Below are positions 1 through 7,829 of a stretch of DNA of 37,893 nt, one piece after another. This stretch comes from an uncultured Eggerthellaceae bacterium. GTDB taxonomy: Bacteria; Actinomycetota; Coriobacteriia; Coriobacteriales; Eggerthellaceae. The DNA lies in assembly GCA_910585565.1 (NCBI GenBank), contig CAJUFC010000028.1, positions 1-37,893 of the forward strand, in the 5' to 3' direction. The translations under genes were made by a program, and so were the position numbers. The notes beneath the pieces were generated by a model. That model was not told where the DNA came from. It searched no databases and worked only from the letters and a program-made list of their open reading frames with translations. Position 1 is the first letter of the stretch. Each line of letters opens with the position of its first letter.

Positions 1-1098
1 GATGCTGAGCATGAACGCAAGCGGCCACGGCAGAAAGGGCGCAACGAGCGGCCGCAGCTCTGCTGGCAGGGCATCCAGCGGCATCGTGCCAGAGGCGGCA
101 AGGACCACCGCCGCAACGCCCGCCACCAGAGCCAAGGCAAACCCCATGCATGTATTCAGGAAGTAAATGGGCGTGGCCGTAAGCAGACGGCCCTCCTTTG
201 CCAAGAGCGCGCGAAGGGGCGTGCGAGGCTTGCTCGCCACAGCCCGCGAGACAGACGCCCGCGGGCTGCTGGCCGCGAGCCGCTGGTTCACCGGCGCGAA
301 GAGCCTGGTCAATGCAACGATGACGACAAGACCGACGCCCACCGAAAGGCCAGCAAATCCCAGGAACGCCGGCATGTCGCCAGCGATGATGGCATGCGCG
401 GCCCAGGCCGCCGGCGGATAGGCGCCCTCCAGCGAGGAGAAGGCCTGCGCCCCTATCCCATCAAGGCTGTCAGGGTTCGAAGAGAAGGCGACGGACGCCA
501 TCACGAGCGCGACGAGCGCCGCCATGAGCAAGCAGCTCATGAGCAGGTTCGCGCGTCGGAACCGCGCGGACACCAACGCGATCAAGGCGGCCAGGAGAAC
601 AGCCGCGGCCATGGGGATGACCGGCGCCAAGAGCATGACGGCCGCCGAGAAGGGGATGGCCACAGCGGGCATCGGCACATGCAAGGCGTACACGATCAGC
701 ATCGGCGCCATCGCCATAATGCCGAACAGCACGCTGAGCCCATAGAGCGGGATGAGCCGCGAGAGCACCACCGTGGACACGGGAACGGGCAGCGACATCA
801 CCAGGTCGTAGTCCTTCAGGGAGAACAACGTCCCGTTGGCCTTGGTAAACGTGCTGATGATGGTAGCCATGACAATCACGGTCATGCCGAGCAGCGGGAT
901 GTATGCCCCCAGCTCCAGCGACAGCATGGATTGGGCGAGGCATGCCATGTAGGCGATGATGGCAGCGCCGACAAACGCTGCAGCCACGCAGATGACGGCC
1001 AGCACCCACTTCGTCTTGCGGCCGTCCTCATGGAGGCGCTTGTTGATGCCAAAGAGCCCGAGAAGCTGGACCTTGAGCAAGAGGACCAAGCATCTCAT
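1..1098 (-). CDS. ABC-2 type exporter permease, partial (C-terminus outside window)
   Basis: This is the membrane subunit of an ABC exporter that pairs with the ATPase encoded just upstream. The frame opens at ATG 1098, which overlaps the ATPase stop as ATGA, so the two are translationally coupled, and it stays open for 366 codons to the window edge. Hydrophobic stretches are visible around residues 22-45 and 55-75, and a long Ala/Leu/Val-rich run lies near the edge. The piece S-L-K-D-Y-D-L-V-M-S-L-P-V around residue 85 is typical of ABC-2 permeases, where a cytoplasmic segment precedes further helices. Substrate cannot be read from sequence. The stop codon is not in the window. Confidence 0.85.
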   Translation of the reverse strand, partial: MRCLVLLLKVQLLGLFGINKRLHEDGRKTKWVLAVICVAAAFVGAAIIAYMACLAQSMLSLELGAYIPLLGMTVIVMATIISTFTKANGTLFSLKDYDLVMSLPVPVSTVVLSRLIPLYGLSVLFGIMAMAPMLIVYALHVPMPAVAIPFSAAVMLLAPVIPMAAAVLLAALIALVSARFRRANLLMSCLLMAALVALVMASVAFSSNPDSLDGIGAQAFSSLEGAYPPAAWAAHAIIAGDMPAFLGFAGLSVGVGLVVIVALTRLFAPVNQRLAASSPRASVSRAVASKPRTPLRALLAKEGRLLTATPIYFLNTCMGFALALVAGVAAVVLAASGTMPLDALPAELRPLVAPFLPWPLAFMLSI

Positions 1099-1850
1099 CG
1101 AGCAGCCTCCTCGTCCCGATCGACCATGTCGAGAAACACCTCTTCTAGGCTGTCATCACCGACGACGCTGGCGGTGGGGCCTGCAGCCTGGATGCGACCG
1201 TCCTTGATGATGGCAATCTCGTCGCAGAGCTTTTCGACCACCTCGAGCACGTGACTCGAGAAGAAGACCGCAGAGCCGCGTGCAGCCAGCTCGCGCAGCA
1301 TCTCCTTCGTGTGAAAGGATGCCTCGGGATCGAGGCCGACGAAGGGCTCGTCCAAGACGAGCAGCAGCGGCTCATGCAAAAACGCGCCGATGAGCACGAG
1401 CTTTTGGCGCATGCCGTGGGAATAGGCGGAGATGAGGCTCCCCAGATCGCCAGCGATGCCCAGCCGCTCGGCGTAAGCGCTGATGCGCTGGGCACGCAGC
1501 TCGGCAGGCACCTCGAAGATGTCCGCCATGTAGTCGAGATACTGCATCCCCGTCAGGAATTCGTAGATGTCAGGATTGTCGGGGACGTAGGCAGTCTGGC
1601 GCTTACAGGCAAGCGCGTCAGCGATGACCGACTGCCCAGCGATGCGAATGTCGCCCGCATCGGGCCGGGACACGCCCACGATGGAACGGATGAGCGTCGT
1701 CTTGCCGGCGCCGTTGGGCCCCACGAACCCGAAGATGCATCCCGCAGCCACCTCCAGCGACACCCCGTCCAAGGCGCGCTTCTCCCCAAACGCCCTCACA
1801 ACGTCCTTCACGACCAAAATGGGCTGTCCTGCCCTGCCCGTGTTTGTCAT
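1095..1850 (-). CDS. ABC transporter ATP-binding protein
   Basis: Cytoplasmic ATPase that powers the adjacent ABC-2 permease. All ABC landmarks are visible: Walker A GPNGAGKTT near residue 44, a signature of the form YSHGMRQK near residue 143, Walker B LLLVLDEP with the following D-loop near residue 162, and the switch histidine in SSHVLE near residue 199. At 251 aa it is a normal single-domain ATPase of the CcmA/YhaQ-type exporter group. The ATG at 1850 is preceded by GAGGGGG. It is co-oriented with the XRE membrane regulator upstream, and an inverted repeat lies 38-58 nt before the start. Confidence 0.93.
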   Translation of the reverse strand: MTNTGRAGQPILVVKDVVRAFGEKRALDGVSLEVAAGCIFGFVGPNGAGKTTLIRSIVGVSRPDAGDIRIAGQSVIADALACKRQTAYVPDNPDIYEFLTGMQYLDYMADIFEVPAELRAQRISAYAERLGIAGDLGSLISAYSHGMRQKLVLIGAFLHEPLLLVLDEPFVGLDPEASFHTKEMLRELAARGSAVFFSSHVLEVVEKLCDEIAIIKDGRIQAAGPTASVVGDDSLEEVFLDMVDRDEEAAR

Positions 1851-1887
1851 GACGCCCCCTCGTGCCTCTCTGTCTGCTGCCTTTTCT

Positions 1888-1908
1888 TGTTATATTTATA
1901 CTATAACA
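1888..1908. promoter_or_regulatory. Inverted repeat in the ABC exporter leader
   Basis: TGTTATA at 1888-1894 and TATAACA at 1902-1908 form a perfect 7-bp inverted repeat with a 7-nt spacer in an AT-rich island. On the minus strand the same stretch carries TATAGTATAAAT, a plausible -10 zone for the ATPase gene. This looks like an operator over a promoter. The binding protein is unknown; the XRE gene directly upstream is the nearest candidate. Confidence 0.5.
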
Positions 1909-2013
1909 GATAGAACAGAATGTGGCACGAGGGACAATAACGAAAGCTGCGCCGGCAGAGGGAGCCCAGCAGCCCCGAGAGCATCTGGGATAATCCGCTG
2001 GCGCGTCGGCACG

Positions 2014-3090
2014 TTAGGCCTCATCCCTCCCGAAGCCCTTTATCGCCAGCACGGCGATGCCGCACAGCAGGCCGCCGATGGGCCACGGTAGCCAGAACAC
2101 GGTGATGAGACCGCGAGAGTAGTCGTCGACGCCTGCTGCGGTGGCGCTGAACAGCATGAGCAGCGCGACGACCGTGGCCGTTATCATGATGATGCCGCAG
2201 ACGGCACCGATGCGTTTCGCCTCGCGCTGCGAGGACAGCATCGCAACCTTCTGCTCAGGCGACATGGCCGATGACGCAATCTCGCGGGCATCCAGCACCT
2301 CGGCTGCCGTCTTGTTGTACTCGTCTATATTCACCCGGCCCAATGTCATGCTGCCATGCACGATGAACCGCACGCCCACGGCGATGCACGTCAGCATGAC
2401 CGGCACGCCCACCATCTCCTCATAAGGGGTATCGCCAAGCACGATGACCACGCAAACGCCTGCGAAGATGGCCACGATGCCGCCGATGAGCTCAGCGCAG
2501 AACTGGCTGCGGGCGCTGGCCTTCTGCTCAGGCGTGTAGAAATCCTCGATGCAAGGATGCGCGCGCACGAATGCGGAATGCTGCATGCTCGCAGGTACGA
2601 TGAGCGCCAACGCGATGGCCACGCCAGCCAGGACGCACATGGTGCCCAGAGCGGCGCCCAGGTTCTCGGAAAGCGCCGGCAGGCCAGCGAAGGAGCGCAG
2701 ACCGGCGAGGGTGTCTTGCGTCGACTCCACCGACCCGAAGAACAGCATGGACACCGCCACGGCCAAAATGACCGCCATAACGCCGCCCGATATGCGGCTG
2801 GCGAAACGGCGCGCATGCTCGTCGTAGCCGAACACGTCGGCCGGAGGCGCACCGGAAACGACGCCGACAGCCGAGTCGGGTTGGCGACCGGTCAAGTCGC
2901 CTTGCACCAGCTCATCCAGCGTGCAATCGAACACCTGACACAGCTTGAGCAGCTTGTCCATTTCGGGGTACGACCGCTCTGATTCCCACTTGGTGACGGA
3001 TTGGCGACTGACGCCCAGCATCATGGCCAGCTGCTCTTGGGTCATGTTGTGCGAGGCGCGCAGGTGCAAAAGATTGTCTCTGAAACTCAT
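2014..3090 (-). CDS. XRE-family HTH regulator with membrane domain
   Basis: 358 aa. Residues 1-66 are a classical HTH_3 domain (NMTQEQLAMMLGVSRQSVTKWE), followed by a linker and then several hydrophobic segments: about 105-120, 145-165, 205-225, 230-245, 295-320 and 330-350. Such HTH-plus-membrane proteins commonly regulate neighbouring exporters, and this one lies upstream of and co-oriented with the ABC-2 exporter. The ATG at 3090 is preceded by GAAAGG. A strong 15-bp hairpin lies in its 5' leader. Signal and target are unknown; regulation of the exporter is inference. Confidence 0.85.
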   Translation of the reverse strand: MSFRDNLLHLRASHNMTQEQLAMMLGVSRQSVTKWESERSYPEMDKLLKLCQVFDCTLDELVQGDLTGRQPDSAVGVVSGAPPADVFGYDEHARRFASRISGGVMAVILAVAVSMLFFGSVESTQDTLAGLRSFAGLPALSENLGAALGTMCVLAGVAIALALIVPASMQHSAFVRAHPCIEDFYTPEQKASARSQFCAELIGGIVAIFAGVCVVIVLGDTPYEEMVGVPVMLTCIAVGVRFIVHGSMTLGRVNIDEYNKTAAEVLDAREIASSAMSPEQKVAMLSSQREAKRIGAVCGIIMITATVVALLMLFSATAAGVDDYSRGLITVFWLPWPIGGLLCGIAVLAIKGFGRDEA

Positions 3091-3119
3091 AGGGATGCCT
3101 TTCGTAGGTGGTTTTGGGT

Positions 3120-3156
3120 CTGCGCGCTCCTGCTAGCCGGCAGCAGGAGCGCGCAG
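3120..3156 (-). terminator. Strong 15-bp hairpin between the LysR and XRE genes
   Basis: CTGCGCGCTCCTGCT (3120-3134) and AGCAGGAGCGCGCAG (3142-3156) are perfect inverted copies around a 7-nt loop. The hairpin lies downstream of the LysR gene and 30 nt upstream of the XRE start, both on the minus strand. No U-run follows, so it may be a weak terminator, an attenuator or an mRNA 5' stabiliser. Confidence 0.55.
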
Positions 3157-3399
3157 CCCGACGTTCTTATAAGCCGGCGTCCCCTACTGTAGGCCACGGC
3201 ACGGCCCCTCTCTACCAACTTGCGGCAGCAATCCGCCTTGCTTCGGGGCACCCAGTGGTTGCGAACCCCAGTTCAGGGCTTTGTAAACCGAAAGATCTTC
3301 TTACCGCTTCTCACCGAGCCCCATTATACCGAGATGGCTTTCACGAAGAGTGCCGAAGTGCCCGTGGGAACGACGCAGCGCCAGCGACAAGTCGGCGGC
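3157..3399 (-). other. Non-coding leader region with a candidate -10 box
   Basis: No convincing reading frame is present. On the minus strand a perfect TATAAT hexamer lies at 3335-3340, about 250 nt before the XRE gene. It is followed by a G-rich segment with short self-complementary pieces (for example GCGG/CCGC) and then the 15-bp hairpin. No good -35 box is visible. This could be a long regulated 5' leader or a small RNA; no known RNA family was recognised. Confidence 0.3.
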
Positions 3400-4287
3400 C
3401 TAGCCCTGTCGCAGCATGCGCTGCGCGGTCCGACAGAGGCGCGCAGCCTGCGGGCTGGGATGCCGAGAGAAGATCAGCCCATAGGGCATGGTGTGCGACT
3501 CGGCAAGCGGAATGCAGACGAGGCCCGGATGGATGTCCTCCCACAACTCGATCGTGACGATAGCGCGCTTGTTCAGCTCGCAGTCGGCAAACAGCTCCAT
3601 GGTATAGAACGGCACCTCGCTCGCGCGATTGGCCCCCAAGCCAGCAAGGTAGGCATGCGCCGCGTCGTAATCGGCGGATATGCCTCGCTGCATCATGACC
3701 AAGTCAAGGTCGTGCAGCATCGCCGCATCGACCACCTGGGGCATCTCGGACGCAAGCGACCGGGGCACCGCCACGCAGAGCGGCGCTCGCGCCATCTCGA
3801 TGAAGGTGCATCGGTCTTGATACAGCTCAGACATGAAGACCCCTTCCATGACGTCATACGACACGCCCAGCCCGCGCAAGTAGTTGCCTGGCTCGATGCC
3901 CGCGCTTTCGAGCGAGATGATGTCGATGCGGGTCTCAGGCTCGCTCTCGATCATGTGCGACCACACGCCAGGAAGCATGCGGCACTTCATGAGGAGCGAC
4001 GTCGCCACGCGTATGGGCCCACCGCCCGCATGGATGGCACGCGCGCGGGCAACCGCCTCGTCGGAGCGCCGCATGATCTCGAGGGCATCGCGATAGAGCG
4101 AGCGCCCCGCTTCGGTGAGCGCAATACCGCGCCTCCCTCGCTCGAACAACACGATGTCGAGTCGCTGCTCCAGCAGGTTAATCTGCTGGATGAGGGACGA
4201 AGGCGCGATGTAGAGCGCATGCGCCGCTTTGGTGAAGCTCCCGGCGTTCGCGGTCTCGACGAAGGACTCAAGGTGGCGTGAGTACAT
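3400..4287 (-). CDS. LysR-family transcriptional regulator
   Basis: 295 aa. Residues 1-60 form the LysR winged HTH (LESFVETANAGSFTKAAHAL, then SSLIQQINLLEQRLDIVLFERG), followed by a periplasmic-binding-like effector domain of normal length. The ATG at 4287 is preceded by GAAAGG. The gene is divergent from an MFS transporter, the usual layout for a LysR protein that controls its neighbour and itself. A perfect inverted repeat in the shared intergenic region supports this. The effector is unknown. Confidence 0.92.
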   Translation of the reverse strand: MYSRHLESFVETANAGSFTKAAHALYIAPSSLIQQINLLEQRLDIVLFERGRRGIALTEAGRSLYRDALEIMRRSDEAVARARAIHAGGGPIRVATSLLMKCRMLPGVWSHMIESEPETRIDIISLESAGIEPGNYLRGLGVSYDVMEGVFMSELYQDRCTFIEMARAPLCVAVPRSLASEMPQVVDAAMLHDLDLVMMQRGISADYDAAHAYLAGLGANRASEVPFYTMELFADCELNKRAIVTIELWEDIHPGLVCIPLAESHTMPYGLIFSRHPSPQAARLCRTAQRMLRQG

Positions 4288-4303
4288 GGGCTAACACCTT
4301 TCG

Positions 4304-4384
4304 GTATGAGGTCTATGCCTCATACAAGTATAGACAAAAGCGCGTTCACAAACAGATTGCAAAAACTAATATAAGGCTCATACC
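4304..4384. promoter_or_regulatory. LysR operator candidate and MFS promoter
   Basis: GTATGAGG (4304-4311) and CCTCATAC (4318-4325) form a perfect 8-bp inverted repeat with 6-nt spacing and T/A ends typical of LysR sites. A second half-site, GCTCATACC, lies at 4376-4384 near the MFS start site. A promoter TTCACA (4345-4350), 16 nt, TAATAT (4367-4372) points toward the MFS gene. A high-affinity site plus a promoter-proximal half-site is the usual LysR arrangement. Confidence 0.55.
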
Positions 4385-4404
4385 GACGCAGGAAAGGACC
4401 CGCC

Positions 4405-5625
4405 GTGAATGCACAAGCAATCAACCGCAAAAGATATGTCTATCTGTTCGCATCAGCCACTTCGTTTCTGGTGCTCGGTCTCGTGTACGCCTGGTCGCTG
4501 TTCGCCACGCCGATGGCAACCATATACGGCTGGGAGCTAAGCGCGGTGAAGGTCACCTTCACGATTTGCATGATGTCGTTTTGCGTCGGTGGCCTCATCG
4601 GGGCGCAGGTGCTGAGGCGCCTCGGCGTCAGGGGTGCGGTGCTCTTGTCGGCATGCCTGCTTGTGTGCGGCTTTGCTGGCACAGCGGCACTGGCGCCTCA
4701 AGGTATCTGGGCGCTATACCTGTGCTATGGCATCTTGATCGGATGCGGCACGGGACTGGGCTACAACGTCGCCATCGCCACCGTCACGCTGTGGTTTCCC
4801 GACAAGACTGGCTTTGCCTCCGGGGTCATGTTCATGGGGTTCGGGCTGGGATCGCTCACCCTGGGAACGGTCGCGAATGCCCTCATCTCAACGGCAGGGC
4901 TGGGCAGTGCGCTCGTCGTCGTTGCCGTCACGGCCGGCATCGTCATGACAGCTCTAGCGCTGCTCCTGCGGCGCGCACCCGATGACATCAGCGAGCTGCT
5001 GGGCGTAGAGAAGAAGGCGCAGACGACCTCCGACGAAGCGGCAGAGAAGCGCCGGCTGTTTCGCGACCCCGCGTTCTACGGCTACTACCTGTGGGCAACG
5101 ATCCTTCTCGGTGCTGGCGTCCTCGTGATTGGCACGTCAAAGCTGGGGGCCCTCGAGATCGGCATCGACGAGGCATTCGCTACGACGCTCGTAGGCATCA
5201 TCCCCATCGTCAATGGCGCGGCAGGGCTTTCCATGGGCGTCATCTACGACCGGATGGGCATGCGCTTTTCCATGATCCTCGCAGCAGCGGTGTCGTTCGT
5301 GTCATGCACGATGATTGCCTGCTCGTTCTGGTTCGGCACAGGTGCGCTCTACGTTGCAGGCTGCCTGATCTTGGTGACCTCCTACGGCAGCGTGGCGCCC
5401 CTTGCCACGGCCTTCGCGCGCGAGCGATACGGCGCGAAGCGGTTCGCGCACAACCTGCCCATCGTCAACACAGACATCGCTAGCGGCTCGGCCTTCCAGC
5501 AGGCGATCGTGAGCGCCAGCGCCGCATCGAGCCCTGTGGCATACACCGCCATGGCCGCCTCGGGCGCGGTGACCCTCCTCATCAGCTGCGCCTTCGCCCG
5601 CCTTACCAAGCCCCGCAAAGCCTGA
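4405..5625 (+). CDS. MFS transporter, OFA (oxalate/formate antiporter)-like
   Basis: 406 aa polytopic membrane protein with about 12 hydrophobic segments. The N-terminal YAWSLFATPM and the block YGILIGCGTGLGYN followed by WFPDKTGFASG are characteristic of the OFA subfamily of the major facilitator superfamily, which exchanges small carboxylates. The start is GTG at 4405, chosen because GGAAAGGA lies at 4391-4398. The divergent LysR gene probably controls it. The substrate is not determined by sequence. Confidence 0.88.
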   Translation: MNAQAINRKRYVYLFASATSFLVLGLVYAWSLFATPMATIYGWELSAVKVTFTICMMSFCVGGLIGAQVLRRLGVRGAVLLSACLLVCGFAGTAALAPQGIWALYLCYGILIGCGTGLGYNVAIATVTLWFPDKTGFASGVMFMGFGLGSLTLGTVANALISTAGLGSALVVVAVTAGIVMTALALLLRRAPDDISELLGVEKKAQTTSDEAAEKRRLFRDPAFYGYYLWATILLGAGVLVIGTSKLGALEIGIDEAFATTLVGIIPIVNGAAGLSMGVIYDRMGMRFSMILAAAVSFVSCTMIACSFWFGTGALYVAGCLILVTSYGSVAPLATAFARERYGAKRFAHNLPIVNTDIASGSAFQQAIVSASAASSPVAYTAMAASGAVTLLISCAFARLTKPRKA

Positions 5626-5678
5626 CACCCAAAGAGCGGCCAGGCCCTGAAACCTGAGCCCGGCCGCTCTTTGGGTGT
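5625..5678. terminator. Bidirectional terminator between convergent genes
   Basis: ACACCCAAAGAGCGGCC (5625-5641) and its exact complement (5662-5678) form a 17-bp perfect stem with a 20-nt loop. It begins at the last base of the MFS stop codon and ends 9 nt before the adenine deaminase stop. Placed between convergent genes, it can serve both strands. Confidence 0.85.
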
Positions 5679-5686
5679 ATCGCGTC

Positions 5687-7492
5687 TTATACGAAGAGGT
5701 CGGCGAACTGGAACGTGGTGCAGTCGACGAGGCCGCGGTTGGTGAGGCGCAGCTCCGGCAGGCACGCCAGCGGGATGAGCGCCATCGTCATGAACGGCGA
5801 GGGCATCGTACATCCGATCTCGGCCCAAGTGTCTTCCAGCGCGTGCACCTTCTCGCTCATCTCGGCCGCACCAAGGTCGTTCATCAGCCCGGCGATGGGC
5901 AGCTCGACCAGCCCCAGCACCTCCCCGTCAGCAACGACAACCATGCCGCCCCCGCATTCGACGAGCGTGTTCGCGGCCAGCGCCATGTCCGCGTCATTGG
6001 TGCCCACCACCAGCAGATTGTGCGCGTCATGCGCCACCGTGGACGCCATGGCGCCCCGCTTGATGCCGAAGCCCTTCGCGAACCCCACGCCAAAGGTGCC
6101 CGTCTCGTGATGACGCTCGAACACGAACGTCTTCAGCACGTCCTGCGAAAGGTCGCTTTCCAGCTGGCCGTGCACGACCGGCAGCTGCACGTGCGTCTCG
6201 AACGTGCCCACCTTGCCAGGGATGATCTCGATGGCACGTACCTCCACCGCCTGCCCGTCCGGCACGCCCGCCGGCGCCTCGACGGCGAACGAATCCGGCG
6301 TGATGGCCTTCCCCAGATGCATGGAGTGGGTCACCCACTCGGGGAACGCGAAGCGCGGGTAGTCGAACAGCGGCTTGCCGTCTTCGGCCACCACATCACC
6401 GTCGATCATCATGCGCGTGACGTTGAGCGTGTCCAGCCCGTCAAGAAACACGATGTCGGCGCACTTGCCCGGCGTGATGGAGCCCAGCTCATTGTCCATG
6501 CGATAGCACGTGGCCACGTTGATGGTCATCATCTGGATGGCCTCGATCACCGGGATGCCGCACTCGACGGCCACGCGCAGCACATGGTCGAGATGCCCGT
6601 CTTCCACCAGCGTGTGCGGGTGCGTGTCATCGGAGATGAGGTTGGCGAAGCGCGTGTCGATATCATGGTCGGTGATGGCATGAGCCAGCTCGGGCAGGTC
6701 ATGCCAGGCCGAGCCGTAGCGCAGCTGCGCATACTGGCCCAGGCGCATCTTCGCCAGCGCGTCCTCGGCGCGCGTGGATTCGTGGCAGCAGCGCACGCCC
6801 GAGGCGACATAGGCGTTCAGCCCGCGGTCGGTCTCGGGAACGGAATAGTGGCCCGTCACCACGCGGTCGGCCTTGAGCGTTTCGGCCAGCTCGCCGTGCG
6901 CATGGTCGGTGCCCGCCAGCACGCCCGGGAAGTTCATCATCTCGCCAAGGCCCACGACGCCAGGCCACGTCATGCTCTCGGCAATCTCGTCAGGCCCGAT
7001 GAACGACCCCGTATCCTCGAAGCCCGGAACGGCCGGCACGCACGAGGGCGTGGTGACCATGGCCTTGAGCGGCGTGCGCTCGGCGTCTTCCATCATGACC
7101 TTGACGCCCTCGAGCCCCAGCACGTTGCAGATCTCGTGCGGGTCCCAATAGATGCCCGCCGTGCCATGAGGCACGACCGCGCGAGCATACTCGCCTGCGC
7201 CCATCATGGACGACTCCACGTGGATATGCCCGTCGAGGAACCCCGGCGCGATATAGCAGCCGTCAGCCTCGATGACGCGCGTGCCGTCGCCGATGCAGTG
7301 GTCGGCGCTCCCGATGTAGGCAATGCGCCCCTCTGCGATGGCAACATCAACATCCTCTTGTATCTCCGCGGTACATACGTTCACGAGGCGCGCGTGCTTG
7401 ATGACGGTGTCAGCCGGACGCACGCCCTGCGCAACAGCAGCAAGCGCCTGCGTGCATTCCCAAAGCGGTTTCTTGCAAAAGTGATTGAGCAT
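5687..7492 (-). CDS. ade: Adenine deaminase
   Basis: 601 aa amidohydrolase converting adenine to hypoxanthine and ammonia for purine salvage. The metal-binding motif GFLDGHIHVESSMM lies near residue 85 after the composite-domain start, and PHGTAGIYWDPHEICNVLG follows. A second histidine block lies in SDDTHPHTLVEDGHLDH. Length and order match the AdeC/Ade family. The start at 7492 is chosen over an upstream in-frame ATG because GGAGG sits six bases before it and the protein family begins here. It converges on the MFS gene. No purine riboswitch was recognised upstream. Confidence 0.93.
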   Translation of the reverse strand: MLNHFCKKPLWECTQALAAVAQGVRPADTVIKHARLVNVCTAEIQEDVDVAIAEGRIAYIGSADHCIGDGTRVIEADGCYIAPGFLDGHIHVESSMMGAGEYARAVVPHGTAGIYWDPHEICNVLGLEGVKVMMEDAERTPLKAMVTTPSCVPAVPGFEDTGSFIGPDEIAESMTWPGVVGLGEMMNFPGVLAGTDHAHGELAETLKADRVVTGHYSVPETDRGLNAYVASGVRCCHESTRAEDALAKMRLGQYAQLRYGSAWHDLPELAHAITDHDIDTRFANLISDDTHPHTLVEDGHLDHVLRVAVECGIPVIEAIQMMTINVATCYRMDNELGSITPGKCADIVFLDGLDTLNVTRMMIDGDVVAEDGKPLFDYPRFAFPEWVTHSMHLGKAITPDSFAVEAPAGVPDGQAVEVRAIEIIPGKVGTFETHVQLPVVHGQLESDLSQDVLKTFVFERHHETGTFGVGFAKGFGIKRGAMASTVAHDAHNLLVVGTNDADMALAANTLVECGGGMVVVADGEVLGLVELPIAGLMNDLGAAEMSEKVHALEDTWAEIGCTMPSPFMTMALIPLACLPELRLTNRGLVDCTTFQFADLFV

Positions 7493-7684
7493 GGGGTGCC
7501 TCCTTGGCCTTGTGCGCCGACCCAGCGCGTTGCCGGCCGGCCGAATCGCGGGCCTGCGCCCGCCTGCTGGCTCCATCATACAGCGTGCCGGCCGCATCTG
7601 AACAGGCGGCAGGCAACGAGAAGTCGCCACAAGGCCGGCAGACGACAGAACGCCTCTTCTCCAGCAGGCTCTGCCTGCGTCGCC

Positions 7685-7812
7685 TTTCTGCGTTAGCGAC
7701 GGTTTCTTGAGAAACCTTTCTGATTTAGCGACATTTGTGGCTAGTAACTTTCTGCATTAGCGACATTTTTAATTGATTTCTTTCTGATTTAGCGACATAC
7801 TACCAGCATAAG
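7685..7812. repeat. Four direct repeats in exact 32-bp phase
   Basis: The core TTTCTG-NN-TTAGCGAC starts at 7685, 7717, 7749 and 7781, exactly 32 bp apart each time. Copies 2-4 continue to CGACA, copy 1 to CGACG. The 15 nt between cores are not conserved; the first spacer holds a palindrome GGTTTCTTGAGAAACC (7701-7716). The array ends within 20 nt of the ATPase ribosome binding site. Phasing near three helical turns suggests side-by-side protein binding on one DNA face. The remainder of the gap (7493-7684) shows no gene. Confidence 0.85.
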
Positions 7813-7829
7813 ACAATATTGGGGGCACC

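Noticed and set aside
5675..7696. A 673-codon plus-strand frame opposite adenine deaminase
   Set aside because: Antisense to a complete, motif-bearing enzyme; the translation is Arg/His-rich and unlike any protein.
7685..7812. The 32-bp repeats as a CRISPR or replication origin
   Set aside because: The conserved core is only 17 nt with 15-nt variable gaps, too short for CRISPR units; no replication initiator or partition gene is adjacent.
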